DNA of 64,000 nucleotides from NCBI RefSeq assembly GCF_000379625.1, contig NZ_KB903245.1:245072-309071 (forward strand), read 5' to 3'. The position numbers were made by a program, and so were the translations under genes. Below are positions 50,126 to 57,756 of the stretch, in pieces. The notes beneath the pieces were generated by a model that saw nothing but the letters and a program-made list of their open reading frames with translations, was not told the origin of the DNA and ran no database searches. The stretch's first letter is position 1. The number at the start of each line of letters is the position of its first letter. The stretch is from Actinomycetospora chiangmaiensis DSM 45062 (GTDB lineage Bacteria; Actinomycetota; Actinomycetes; Mycobacteriales; Pseudonocardiaceae).

Positions 50126-53100
50126 GTGTCGACGAGCAGCCCGGCAGCCCAGTTCGGTCCCAACGAGTGGCTGGTCGACGAGATGTACCAGCGCTACCTC
50201 GCGGACCCGAACTCCGTCGACGCCGCGTGGCACGAGTTCTTCGCCGACTACGCGCCCGACGACGGGTCCTCCGTCGCGGGCGCCGGGTCGGCGTCCTCCA
50301 CCGGGACGTCCGGCAACGGGGCCTCCGGCGCCGCGGGCAACGGGTCCGCCTCGGGCTCGGCCGGGTCCGGTGCGAGCCGCACCGAGCGCAACGGCTCCAG
50401 CGGGTCGAGCGGGTCCGGCACCGGTGGTGCGGCCAAGACCGCGACGTCGAACGGCTCGTCGTCCGGTTCGTCGAACGGGAGCGCGCCCGCCAGGCCGGCC
50501 GCGACGACCGAGCAGGCGTCCCGCCCCGCGCCGTCGAAGGACGAGCCGAAGGAGAGCAAGCCGGCCGCGGGCTCGACCACGCCGGCGAAGGCCTCCGACG
50601 ACGGCGCGTCCTCCACCGAGACCGTGACGCCGCTGCGGGGCGCCGCGAACGCGATCGCCAAGAACATGCAGGCGTCGCTCGAGCTGCCGACGGCGACGAG
50701 CGTGCGCGCCGTCCCGGCGAAGCTGCTCGCCGACAACCGCATCGTCATCAACAACCACCTCAAGCGCACCCGCGGCGGGAAGGTCTCCTTCACCCACCTG
50801 CTCGGGTTCGCGATGGTCCGGGCGCTCGCGCAGTTCCCGAACATGAACCGCCACTACGGGTCGGACGCGAAGGGCAAGCCCGCCGTCGTCGACCCCGGGC
50901 ACGTGAACCTCGGTCTGGCGATGGACCTGCCGGGCAAGGACGGCTCGCGCTCGCTGGTGGTCGTGGCCCTCAAGGGCTGCGAGAACATGAACTTCGCGCA
51001 GTTCTGGGCCGCCTACGAGGACATGGTCCGCAAGGCGCGCTCGGGCAAGCTCGGCACCGAGGACTTCTCCGGGGTGACGATCAGCCTCACCAACCCCGGC
51101 ACCATCGGCACCAACCACTCGGTGCCGCGCCTCACCGTCGGCCAGGGCACGATCGTCGGCGTCGGCGCGATGGAGTACCCCGCCGAGTTCCAGGGCGCCA
51201 GCGACGAGCGCCTGGCGAACATGGGCATCAGCAAGATCATCACGCTGACCTCGACGTACGACCACCGGATCATCCAGGGCGCCGAGTCCGGCGACTTCCT
51301 GCGGCGCATCCACCACCTCGTGCTCGGCGAGGACGGCTTCTACGACGACATCTTCGCGTCGCTGCGGATCCCCTACGAGCCGATCCGCTGGGTGCAGGAC
51401 CTGCCCGAGTCGAACATCGACCGCACGGCCCGCATCCTCGAGCTGATCGACGCCTACCGGAACCGCGGCCACCTGATGGCCGACACCGACCCGCTGGACC
51501 ACCCGCAGCGCAAGCACCCCGACCTGGACATCCAGAGCCACGGGCTGACGCTGTGGGACCTCGACCGCGAGTTCCCGGTCGACGGCTTCGCGGGCCGCTC
51601 CTGCATGAAGCTGCGCGACATCCTCGGGGTGCTGCGCGACTCGTACTGCCGCACGATCGGCGTCGAGTACATGCACATCCTCGACCCCGAGAAGCGCGCC
51701 TGGCTCCAGGAGCGCATCGAGGTGCCGCACGAGAAGGTGTCGGCGGCCGAGCAGAAGTACATCCTGTCGAAGCTCAACGCCGCCGAGGCGTTCGAGGCCT
51801 TCCTGCAGACCAAGTACGTCGGCCAGAAGCGCTTCTCCCTCGAGGGCGCCGAGACCGTCATCCCGCTGCTGGACGCGGTGCTCGACGAGGCCGCGGCGCA
51901 CGAGATGGACGAGGTCGTCATCGGCATGCCGCACCGCGGCCGGCTGAACGTGCTCGCCAACATCGTCGGGAAGCCGGTCTCGCAGATCTTCCGCGAGTTC
52001 GAGGGCAACCTCGACCCGGGCCAGGCCCACGGCTCCGGCGACGTGAAGTACCACCTCGGCGCCGAGGGCAAGTTCTTCCGGATGTTCGGCGACGGCGAGA
52101 CCACGGTCTCCCTCACGAGCAACCCGTCGCACCTCGAGGCCGTCGACCCCGTGCTCGAGGGCATCGTCCGCGCGAAGCAGGACATGCTCGACAAGGGCCC
52201 CGAGGGCTTCACCGTCATGCCGGTCGCCATGCACGGCGACGCCGCGTTCGCGGGCCAGGGCGTGGTCGCCGAGACGCTGAACCTGGCGCTGCTGCGCGGC
52301 TACCGCACCGGCGGCACCGTGCACGTCGTGGTGAACAACCAGGTCGGCTTCACCACCGCCCCGGAGCACACCCGCTCGACGCACTACTGCACCGACGTCG
52401 CGAAGATGATCGACGCGCCGGTCTTCCACGTGAACGGCGACGACCCCGAGGCCTGCGTCTGGGTGGCGCGCCTGGCCGTCGAGTTCCGCGAGCGGTGGAA
52501 CTCCGACGTCGTCATCGACATGGTCTGCTACCGCCGGCGCGGCCACAACGAGGGCGACGACCCCTCGATGACCCAGCCGGAGATGTACGACGTCATCGAC
52601 GCCAAGCGCTCGGTGCGCAAGACCTACACCGAGTCGCTGATCGGCCGCGGCGACATCTCGCTGGACGAGGCCGAGCACGCGCTGCGCGACTACGGCAGCC
52701 AGCTCGAGCACGTCTTCAACGAGGTCCGCGAGCTGGAGAAGGCCGAGATCGAGCCCAGCCCGTCGGTCGAGTGGGAGCAGGCGGTCCCGAACTCGCTGCA
52801 GACCAAGGTGCCGCTCGAGGTCATCCAGCGGATCGCCCGGGCGTTCGCCGAGCCCCCCGAGGGATTCAGCGTCCACCCGCGCGTCAAGCCGGTCCTGGAG
52901 CGCCGCGGCAAGGCCGCCTCCACCGAGACCGCCGAGGGCATCGACTGGGCGTGGGCCGAGCTGCTCGCGTTCGGCTCGCTGCTCATCGACGGCAAGCTCG
53001 TCCGGCTCTCGGGCCAGGACTCGCGACGCGGCACCTTCACCCAGCGCCACTCCGTGCTGATCGACCGCAGGACCGGCGAGGAGTACGTCCCGCTGCGGCA

Positions 53101-53983
53101 CCTGACCGCCGACCAGGGCAAGTTCATGCCCTACGACTCGGCGCTCTCGGAGTTCGCGGCGGTCGGCTTCGAGTACGGCTACTCGGTGGTCAACCACGAC
53201 GCCCTGGTCTGCTGGGAGGCGCAGTTCGGCGACTTCGTCAACGGCGCCCAGTCGATCATCGACGAGTTCATCTCGTCCGGTGAGGCGAAGTGGGGCCAGA
53301 CCTCCGACGTCGTGCTGCTGCTGCCGCACGGGCACGAGGGCCAGGGCCCGGACCACACCTCGGGCCGCATCGAGCGGTTCCTGCAGCTGTGCGCGGAGGG
53401 CTCGATGACGGTGGCGCTCCCGTCGTCGCCGTCGAACTACTTCCACCTGCTGCGCCGCCACGCCACCGACGGGGTCCGCCGCCCCCTGGTCGTCTTCACC
53501 CCGAAGTCGATGCTGCGGAACAAGGCCGCCGTGAGCCCGGTCGAGGACTTCACCACCGGCAGCTACCACCCGGTGCTCGACGACCCGGCGTTCTCGTCGA
53601 ACGAGAAGGCCGCCGGGGCGTCGAAGGTCCTGATGTGCGCCGGGAAGATCTACTACGAGCTGGTCGCGGCCCGCGAGAAGGCCGGGAGGACCGACGACAT
53701 CGCGATCGTCCGGCTCGAGCAGCTCTACCCGATCGCCGGCGACGAGATCACCTCGATCCTCGGCCGCTACTCGAACGCCCGGAGCGTCTCCTGGGTGCAG
53801 GAGGAGCCGGCCAACCAGGGCGCGTGGCCCTTCCTCGGGCTCATGCTCCCGGAGAAGGTCGAGCGGCTGCGCGGCCTGCGCCGCATCTCCCGCCGGCGCA
53901 TGGCGGCCCCCGCGGCCGGCGTCGCGAAGGTGCACGAGGTGGAGCAGAAGGCGCTGATCGCCGAGGCCATCGAGGGCGAGTAG
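50126..53983 (+). CDS. kgd: Multifunctional 2-oxoglutarate decarboxylase/dehydrogenase E1-E2 fusion
   Basis: A 1285-residue TCA-cycle enzyme that joins an N-terminal OdhA tail ([20 protein letters not shown]), a long Gly/Ser/Ala-rich linker (about 45-165), an E2-like acyltransferase domain with [15 protein letters not shown] (His near residue 379), and the thiamine-dependent E1 ([51 protein letters not shown]). This fusion is diagnostic of actinobacteria. In mycobacteria and corynebacteria it is inhibited by the FHA protein GarA/OdhI, which is not in this window. GTG 50126 gives the family N-terminus. Confidence 0.97.
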   Translation: MSTSSPAAQFGPNEWLVDEMYQRYLADPNSVDAAWHEFFADYAPDDGSSVAGAGSASSTGTSGNGASGAAGNGSASGSAGSGASRTERNGSSGSSGSGTGGAAKTATSNGSSSGSSNGSAPARPAATTEQASRPAPSKDEPKESKPAAGSTTPAKASDDGASSTETVTPLRGAANAIAKNMQASLELPTATSVRAVPAKLLADNRIVINNHLKRTRGGKVSFTHLLGFAMVRALAQFPNMNRHYGSDAKGKPAVVDPGHVNLGLAMDLPGKDGSRSLVVVALKGCENMNFAQFWAAYEDMVRKARSGKLGTEDFSGVTISLTNPGTIGTNHSVPRLTVGQGTIVGVGAMEYPAEFQGASDERLANMGISKIITLTSTYDHRIIQGAESGDFLRRIHHLVLGEDGFYDDIFASLRIPYEPIRWVQDLPESNIDRTARILELIDAYRNRGHLMADTDPLDHPQRKHPDLDIQSHGLTLWDLDREFPVDGFAGRSCMKLRDILGVLRDSYCRTIGVEYMHILDPEKRAWLQERIEVPHEKVSAAEQKYILSKLNAAEAFEAFLQTKYVGQKRFSLEGAETVIPLLDAVLDEAAAHEMDEVVIGMPHRGRLNVLANIVGKPVSQIFREFEGNLDPGQAHGSGDVKYHLGAEGKFFRMFGDGETTVSLTSNPSHLEAVDPVLEGIVRAKQDMLDKGPEGFTVMPVAMHGDAAFAGQGVVAETLNLALLRGYRTGGTVHVVVNNQVGFTTAPEHTRSTHYCTDVAKMIDAPVFHVNGDDPEACVWVARLAVEFRERWNSDVVIDMVCYRRRGHNEGDDPSMTQPEMYDVIDAKRSVRKTYTESLIGRGDISLDEAEHALRDYGSQLEHVFNEVRELEKAEIEPSPSVEWEQAVPNSLQTKVPLEVIQRIARAFAEPPEGFSVHPRVKPVLERRGKAASTETAEGIDWAWAELLAFGSLLIDGKLVRLSGQDSRRGTFTQRHSVLIDRRTGEEYVPLRHLTADQGKFMPYDSALSEFAAVGFEYGYSVVNHDALVCWEAQFGDFVNGAQSIIDEFISSGEAKWGQTSDVVLLLPHGHEGQGPDHTSGRIERFLQLCAEGSMTVALPSSPSNYFHLLRRHATDGVRRPLVVFTPKSMLRNKAAVSPVEDFTTGSYHPVLDDPAFSSNEKAAGASKVLMCAGKIYYELVAAREKAGRTDDIAIVRLEQLYPIAGDEITSILGRYSNARSVSWVQEEPANQGAWPFLGLMLPEKVERLRGLRRISRRRMAAPAAGVAKVHEVEQKALIAEAIEGE

Positions 53984-53991
53984 CAGGTCGG

Positions 53992-54165
53992 ATGTACTTC
54001 ACGGATCGCGGCATCGAGGAGCTCGAGGACCGACGGGGCGAGGAGGAGGTCAGCCTGGCGTGGCTGGCCGACCGCCTCCGCGCCTTCGTCGACGCCCACC
54101 CCGAGCACGCGGGTGCGGCCGACCGCTTCGCAGTGTTCCTCGCGCGCGACGACGAGGTGGACTGA
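53992..54165 (+). CDS. DUF6104 small protein
   Basis: A 57-residue acidic helical protein beginning MYFTDRGIEELEDRRGEEEV and ending RDDEVD, which matches the actinobacterial DUF6104 family. It lies 8 bp after kgd, the usual neighbour of this family. The function is unknown; the linkage suggests a Kgd-associated role. ATG 53992 has AGG just upstream. Confidence 0.85.
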   Translation: MYFTDRGIEELEDRRGEEEVSLAWLADRLRAFVDAHPEHAGAADRFAVFLARDDEVD

Positions 54166-54169
54166 CGTC

Positions 54170-54215
54170 CCCGTGAGCACTTTCGGGGGCTATGGCCCCC
54201 GAAAGTGCTCACGGG
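54170..54215. terminator. Perfect 21-bp-arm hairpin at a convergent gene end
   Basis: Arms 54170-54190 and 54195-54215 are exact complements (CCCGTGAGCACTTTCGG as the outer part) around a TATG loop. It starts 4 bp after the DUF6104 stop and ends 10 bp from the stop of the convergent binding-protein gene. No T-run. It probably serves both strands. Confidence 0.75.
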
Positions 54216-54225
54216 CCGCAGGCAC

Positions 54226-55155
54226 CTATCCGATCCCGGCCGACGACAGCCAGTCCCGGGCCACCTGGGCGGGATCGGGCTTGTCGGGCGCGTCGAGACG
54301 CTTGTTGAGGTCGGTCAGCGTCGCGGTGTCCATCTTCTGCGAGATCAGGTTGAGCACGTCGGCCACCGCCGGGTTCGACAGCTTGGACGCGTTGATCAGC
54401 GGCACCACCTGCTGCGCCGCGAAGTTCGACTTCGGGTCCTGCAGGATCACGAAGTCGTTGTTCGGGATCGACGTGTCGGTGGTGAACAGGTCCGCGGCCT
54501 GGATCGAGCCGTCACGCAGCGCGGCGACGGTGAGCGGGCCGCCGGCGTCGAGCGAGCGGAACTCCTTGAACGTGCAGCCGTAGGACTTCTGGATGCCCGG
54601 GATGCCGTAGGGCCGGGTCTGGAACTCGGGCGGCCCGCCGAACACGACGTTCCCGCACAGCGGCCCGATCTGGTCGAGCGACGTGAGGTTGTTCTGCGTG
54701 GCGAACGCACGGGTGACCACCACGGCGTCCTTGTCCTCGGCCGGGCTGGCCTGCAGCACCTTGAGGTTCGGCGGCAGCTTCTGCTGCACCTGGGCGTACA
54801 CGTCGGCCGGGGCGGTCGCGGTGGCGTTCGTGTCGAGGTACTGCAGGAGGTTGCCGGTGTAGTCGGGAACGAGGTCGATCGACCCGTCGCGCAGCCCGGG
54901 GAAGTAGGTCTCGCGGCTGCCGATGCCGAACTGGCGCTCGACCTTGACGCCCCGGATCGACAGCGCGGTCGCGTAGATCTCGGCGAGCAGCCGGTTCTCG
55001 GTGAAGTTCGCCGAGCCGACGCGGATGGTGTCGCCCGCGGCGGGAGCCTGGGGCTGGGACGCGAGCGGGTCGCCCCCGCCGCCACAGGCGGCGACGAGGA
55101 GCGCGAGGGCGGCCAGGAATGCGGCGCCGAGGGCGCGGGTCGGTCTCACGGGCAT
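54226..55155 (-). CDS. Osmoprotectant ABC transporter, substrate-binding lipoprotein
   Basis: A 309-residue OpuAC-type binding protein for glycine betaine, choline or carnitine. It has a lipoprotein signal with lipobox LVAAC (about residues 20-24) and the mature domain with RVGSANFTENRLLAEIYA, DLVPDYTGNLLQYLD and DLFTTDTSIPNNDFVILQD. The final residues DWLSSAGIG are typical. It is last in the four-gene operon; its ATG overlaps the upstream permease stop by 1 bp. Confidence 0.93.
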   Translation of the reverse strand: MPVRPTRALGAAFLAALALLVAACGGGGDPLASQPQAPAAGDTIRVGSANFTENRLLAEIYATALSIRGVKVERQFGIGSRETYFPGLRDGSIDLVPDYTGNLLQYLDTNATATAPADVYAQVQQKLPPNLKVLQASPAEDKDAVVVTRAFATQNNLTSLDQIGPLCGNVVFGGPPEFQTRPYGIPGIQKSYGCTFKEFRSLDAGGPLTVAALRDGSIQAADLFTTDTSIPNNDFVILQDPKSNFAAQQVVPLINASKLSNPAVADVLNLISQKMDTATLTDLNKRLDAPDKPDPAQVARDWLSSAGIG

Positions 55156-55874
55156 CAGCCTCCAGCGGTGACGACGTCGGACGTCCCGACGGCGGGTGTG
55201 GGGGGTCGGGAACCGGATCGCGCACGACGGGCCCCGGGCGTGACCGCCCGCTGGAGCCCCTGGAGCGCGACCTCGAGCACGATCGCGAGGAGCGCGACGA
55301 GGATCGCGCCGCCGGCCATCTGCGTGAAGTCACGCTGGGCCTGGCCGTCGACGATGTAGCGGCCGAGGCCGCCGAGGGACACGAACGCGGCGATCGTCGC
55401 GGTGGCGACGACCTGCAGCGTCGCGGTCCGCAGCCCCGCCACCATGAGCGGCAGGGCGTTGGGCAGCTCGACCTGGAACAGGACCTGGCGTTCGGTCATG
55501 CCCACGCCACGGGCGGCGTCGACCGCGGCCGGGTCCACCCCGGAGATGCCGGCGTAGGTACCGGCGAGCAGGGGCGGGATCGCGAGCAGCATCAGGGCCA
55601 GCGTCACCGGGGTGAGGCCGAGCCCGAGGAGCAGCACGAACAGCACGAGGACGCCGAGCTCGGGCAGCGCCCGCAGCCCGTTGGCCAGCCCGACCACCAG
55701 GAACCGGCCCCGGTCGGTGTGGCCGATGTAGAGGCCGACCGGGACGGCGATCACCGCGCCGACGAGCACGGCGAGCGCGGTGTAGCCGAGGTGCTGGAGC
55801 AGGCGGACGGGGATGCCGGAGGCCGACGACCACTGGGCGGGCGCGCCGAACCACGCGATGAGGCTCGAGAACAT
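55155..55874 (-). CDS. Osmoprotectant ABC transporter permease
   Basis: A 239-residue ProW/OpuCB-type permease with five to six membrane helices and the EAA-like loop DAARGVGMTERQVLFQVELPNALPLMVAGLRTA (blocks). ALQGLQRAVTPGARRARSG forms the end of the domain, followed by a short Pro-rich tail. Co-transcribed with the second permease. Confidence 0.92.
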   Translation of the reverse strand: MFSSLIAWFGAPAQWSSASGIPVRLLQHLGYTALAVLVGAVIAVPVGLYIGHTDRGRFLVVGLANGLRALPELGVLVLFVLLLGLGLTPVTLALMLLAIPPLLAGTYAGISGVDPAAVDAARGVGMTERQVLFQVELPNALPLMVAGLRTATLQVVATATIAAFVSLGGLGRYIVDGQAQRDFTQMAGGAILVALLAIVLEVALQGLQRAVTPGARRARSGSRPPTPAVGTSDVVTAGG

Positions 55875-55875
55875 G

Positions 55876-56595
55876 TCAGACCGCCGATTCCCGGGTCGAG
55901 CTCCGCTGCGCTGCCTCTCCCTGCTCCCGGGTCGAGCTCCGCTGCGCTGCGTCTCCTGCCTTCTGCGGCGCCCGGGCCGCCGCCCACGGCGCGAGGAGGC
56001 GGCCGAGCATCATGAGGAGCGCGTCGATCAGCAGGGCCAGCACCAGGATCGAGACGAGGCCGAACACGATCTGCGCGGTGTAGAAGCGTTCGAACCCCTG
56101 GGTGAACAGCGTGCCGAGCGCGCCCTGCCCGATGATCGCGCCGACGGCCACGAGGCTGAACGAGCTCACGGCCGCGACCCGCACCCCGGCGACAAGGACC
56201 GGCACCGCGAGCGGGAGCTGCACCCCGAACAGCAGACCGAGCGGGCGGTAGCCCATCGCGACCCCCGCCGTCATGACCTCCGACGGCACCTCGTCGAGCC
56301 CGTCGACGACGCTGCGGACGAGCAGGGCCACCGCGTACACGGTGAGCGCGACGACGACGTTGACCGGGTCGAGGATGCGCGTGCCCAGGATGAGGGGCAT
56401 GACGACGAACAGCGCCAGCGACGGGATCGTGTAGAGCACGCCGGTCAGCGGCAGCAGGACCCGTCGCGCACCCCGCGAGCGCCACGCCCACCAGCCCAAC
56501 GGGAGGCTGACGACGAGGCCGAGGAGGACCGGGACCAGCGCGAGGACGATGTGCTCGGCCGCCAGCGGGAGGATGTCCGCGCCGAAGAGCCTCAC
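55876..56595 (-). CDS. Osmoprotectant ABC transporter permease with repeat-encoded tail
   Basis: A 239-residue permease of the same family (LGWWAWRSRGARRVLLPLTGVLYTIPSLALF; VMTAGVAMGYRPLGLLFGVQLPLAVPVLVAG, in blocks). Residues after about 210 leave the family consensus: a tail reads AAQRSSTREQGE then AAQRSSTRE, encoded by a 25-bp direct repeat with 36-bp period. The ATG at 56595 overlaps the ATPase stop. Confidence 0.9.
   Translation of the reverse strand: MRLFGADILPLAAEHIVLALVPVLLGLVVSLPLGWWAWRSRGARRVLLPLTGVLYTIPSLALFVVMPLILGTRILDPVNVVVALTVYAVALLVRSVVDGLDEVPSEVMTAGVAMGYRPLGLLFGVQLPLAVPVLVAGVRVAAVSSFSLVAVGAIIGQGALGTLFTQGFERFYTAQIVFGLVSILVLALLIDALLMMLGRLLAPWAAARAPQKAGDAAQRSSTREQGEAAQRSSTRESAV
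55890..55950. repeat. 25-bp direct repeat encoding the permease C-terminal tail
   Basis: Identical copies of a 25-mer containing GGGTCGAGCTCCGCTGCG lie at 55890-55914 and 55926-55950. The 36-bp period keeps the reading frame. A related CTCCGCTGCG-type stretch extends the N-terminus of hom at 9107-9156. Confidence 0.7.
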
Positions 56596-57635
56596 CGCAC
56601 CGCCTCGGGGGCCGGGCTCGACGACGCGTGCAGCAGCGTGATCACGGCCTCCGGCTCGATGCCGCCGAGGACCCGCCCGTCGTCGTCGACCGCCACCCCG
56701 CGTCCCGCGGGCGAGCTGAGGGCCGCGTCGAGCGCGCTGCGCAGCGACCCGCCCTCCGCGTGCACCGTGCCCAGCGCGACGTGCTCGTCGCCCTGGCGCC
56801 AGCCGGTGGGCCGGCCGTCGTCGTCGACGACGAGCAGCCAGCCGTCACCCGTCGTCGGGAAGTCCTGGAGGGTGAGCGAGCCGGTCCCGACGAACTGGAG
56901 CCGCCGGTAGCCGCGGTCGCGGCCGACGAAGCCCGCGACGAAGTCGTCGGCCGGGGCCGCGAGCAGGTCGGCGGGTGGCGCGAACTGGGCGAGCGTGCCG
57001 CCGACCCGCAGCACCGCGACCATGTCACCGAGCCGGATGGCCTCGTCGATGTCGTGGGTGACGAAGAGGATGGTGCGGCCGAGCTCGGACTGCAGGCGCA
57101 GCAGCTCGTCCTGCAGGTCGGCGCGGACCACCGGGTCGACCGCCGAGAACGGCTCGTCCATGAGCAGCACGGGCGCGTCGCCGGCCAGGGCCCGGGCGAC
57201 GCCGACACGCTGCTGCTGCCCGCCGGAGAGCTGGGAGGGGTAGCGGCCGCCGACCTTCGGGTCGAGTCCGACCCGCTCGAGCAGCTCGCCGGCGGCCTGC
57301 CGGGCCTCGGCACGCCGACGCCCGAGCAGCACGGGGACGGTCGCGACGTTGTCCAGCACCGTCCGGTGCGGGAAGAGCCCGGCGTTCTGGATGACGTAGC
57401 CGATGCCGCGTCGCAGCGTCGGCGGATCCTGCGTGGACACGTCCACGCCGTCGAGCCGCACCGTGCCCGACGACGGGTCCACCATGCGGTTGACCATCCG
57501 GAGCGTCGTCGTCTTCCCGCACCCCGACGGCCCGACGAGCACGGTGATCTCACCGGCGCGGGCGGTCAGGGAGAGGGACTGCAGGGCGACGGTGCCGTCG
57601 GGATAGGCCTTGCGCACGTCGGAGAACTCGATCAC
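56592..57635 (-). CDS. Osmoprotectant ABC transporter ATPase with CBS domains
   Basis: A 347-residue ProV/OpuCA-type ATPase. Walker A is GPSGCGKTT, the Q-loop region is YVIQNAGLFPH, the signature is [15 protein letters not shown], and Walker B is VLLMDEPFSAVDP. The C-terminal 100 residues (LQFVGTGSLTLQDFP, VDDDGRPTGW, GVAVDDDGRVLGG) form a CBS-pair-like module, which in OpuA-type systems senses ionic strength. GTG 57635 has GAGGA upstream. First gene of the operon ATPase-permease-permease-binding protein. Confidence 0.94.
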   Translation of the reverse strand: MIEFSDVRKAYPDGTVALQSLSLTARAGEITVLVGPSGCGKTTTLRMVNRMVDPSSGTVRLDGVDVSTQDPPTLRRGIGYVIQNAGLFPHRTVLDNVATVPVLLGRRRAEARQAAGELLERVGLDPKVGGRYPSQLSGGQQQRVGVARALAGDAPVLLMDEPFSAVDPVVRADLQDELLRLQSELGRTILFVTHDIDEAIRLGDMVAVLRVGGTLAQFAPPADLLAAPADDFVAGFVGRDRGYRRLQFVGTGSLTLQDFPTTGDGWLLVVDDDGRPTGWRQGDEHVALGTVHAEGGSLRSALDAALSSPAGRGVAVDDDGRVLGGIEPEAVITLLHASSSPAPEAVR

Positions 57636-57703
57636 CGCAGTGGTTCCTCCGCGGCCAGGGCGGCGCCTGACCGGCCACCTGGATCGGAGCACCGTAACCG
57701 AAA

Positions 57704-57728
57704 GGTGCTCTTCGCGCTCGTGAGCACC
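57704..57728. promoter_or_regulatory. Inverted repeat upstream of the OpuC operon
   Basis: GGTGCTC and GAGCACC (7-bp arms, 11-nt spacer) lie about 70 bp before the ATPase start, between it and the stop of the PAS-GGDEF-EAL gene. It may be an operator or the 3' hairpin of the latter. The sequence is loosely related to the hairpin at 54170-54215 (GTGCTC core). Confidence 0.3.
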
Positions 57729-57756
57729 CATTGCCGGCCATCACTGCCGAAACCGC

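Noticed and set aside
49406..53935. 1509-codon ORF antisense to kgd and the exporter end
   Set aside because: It overlaps two strongly supported genes and has the composition typical of antisense third-position GC bias.
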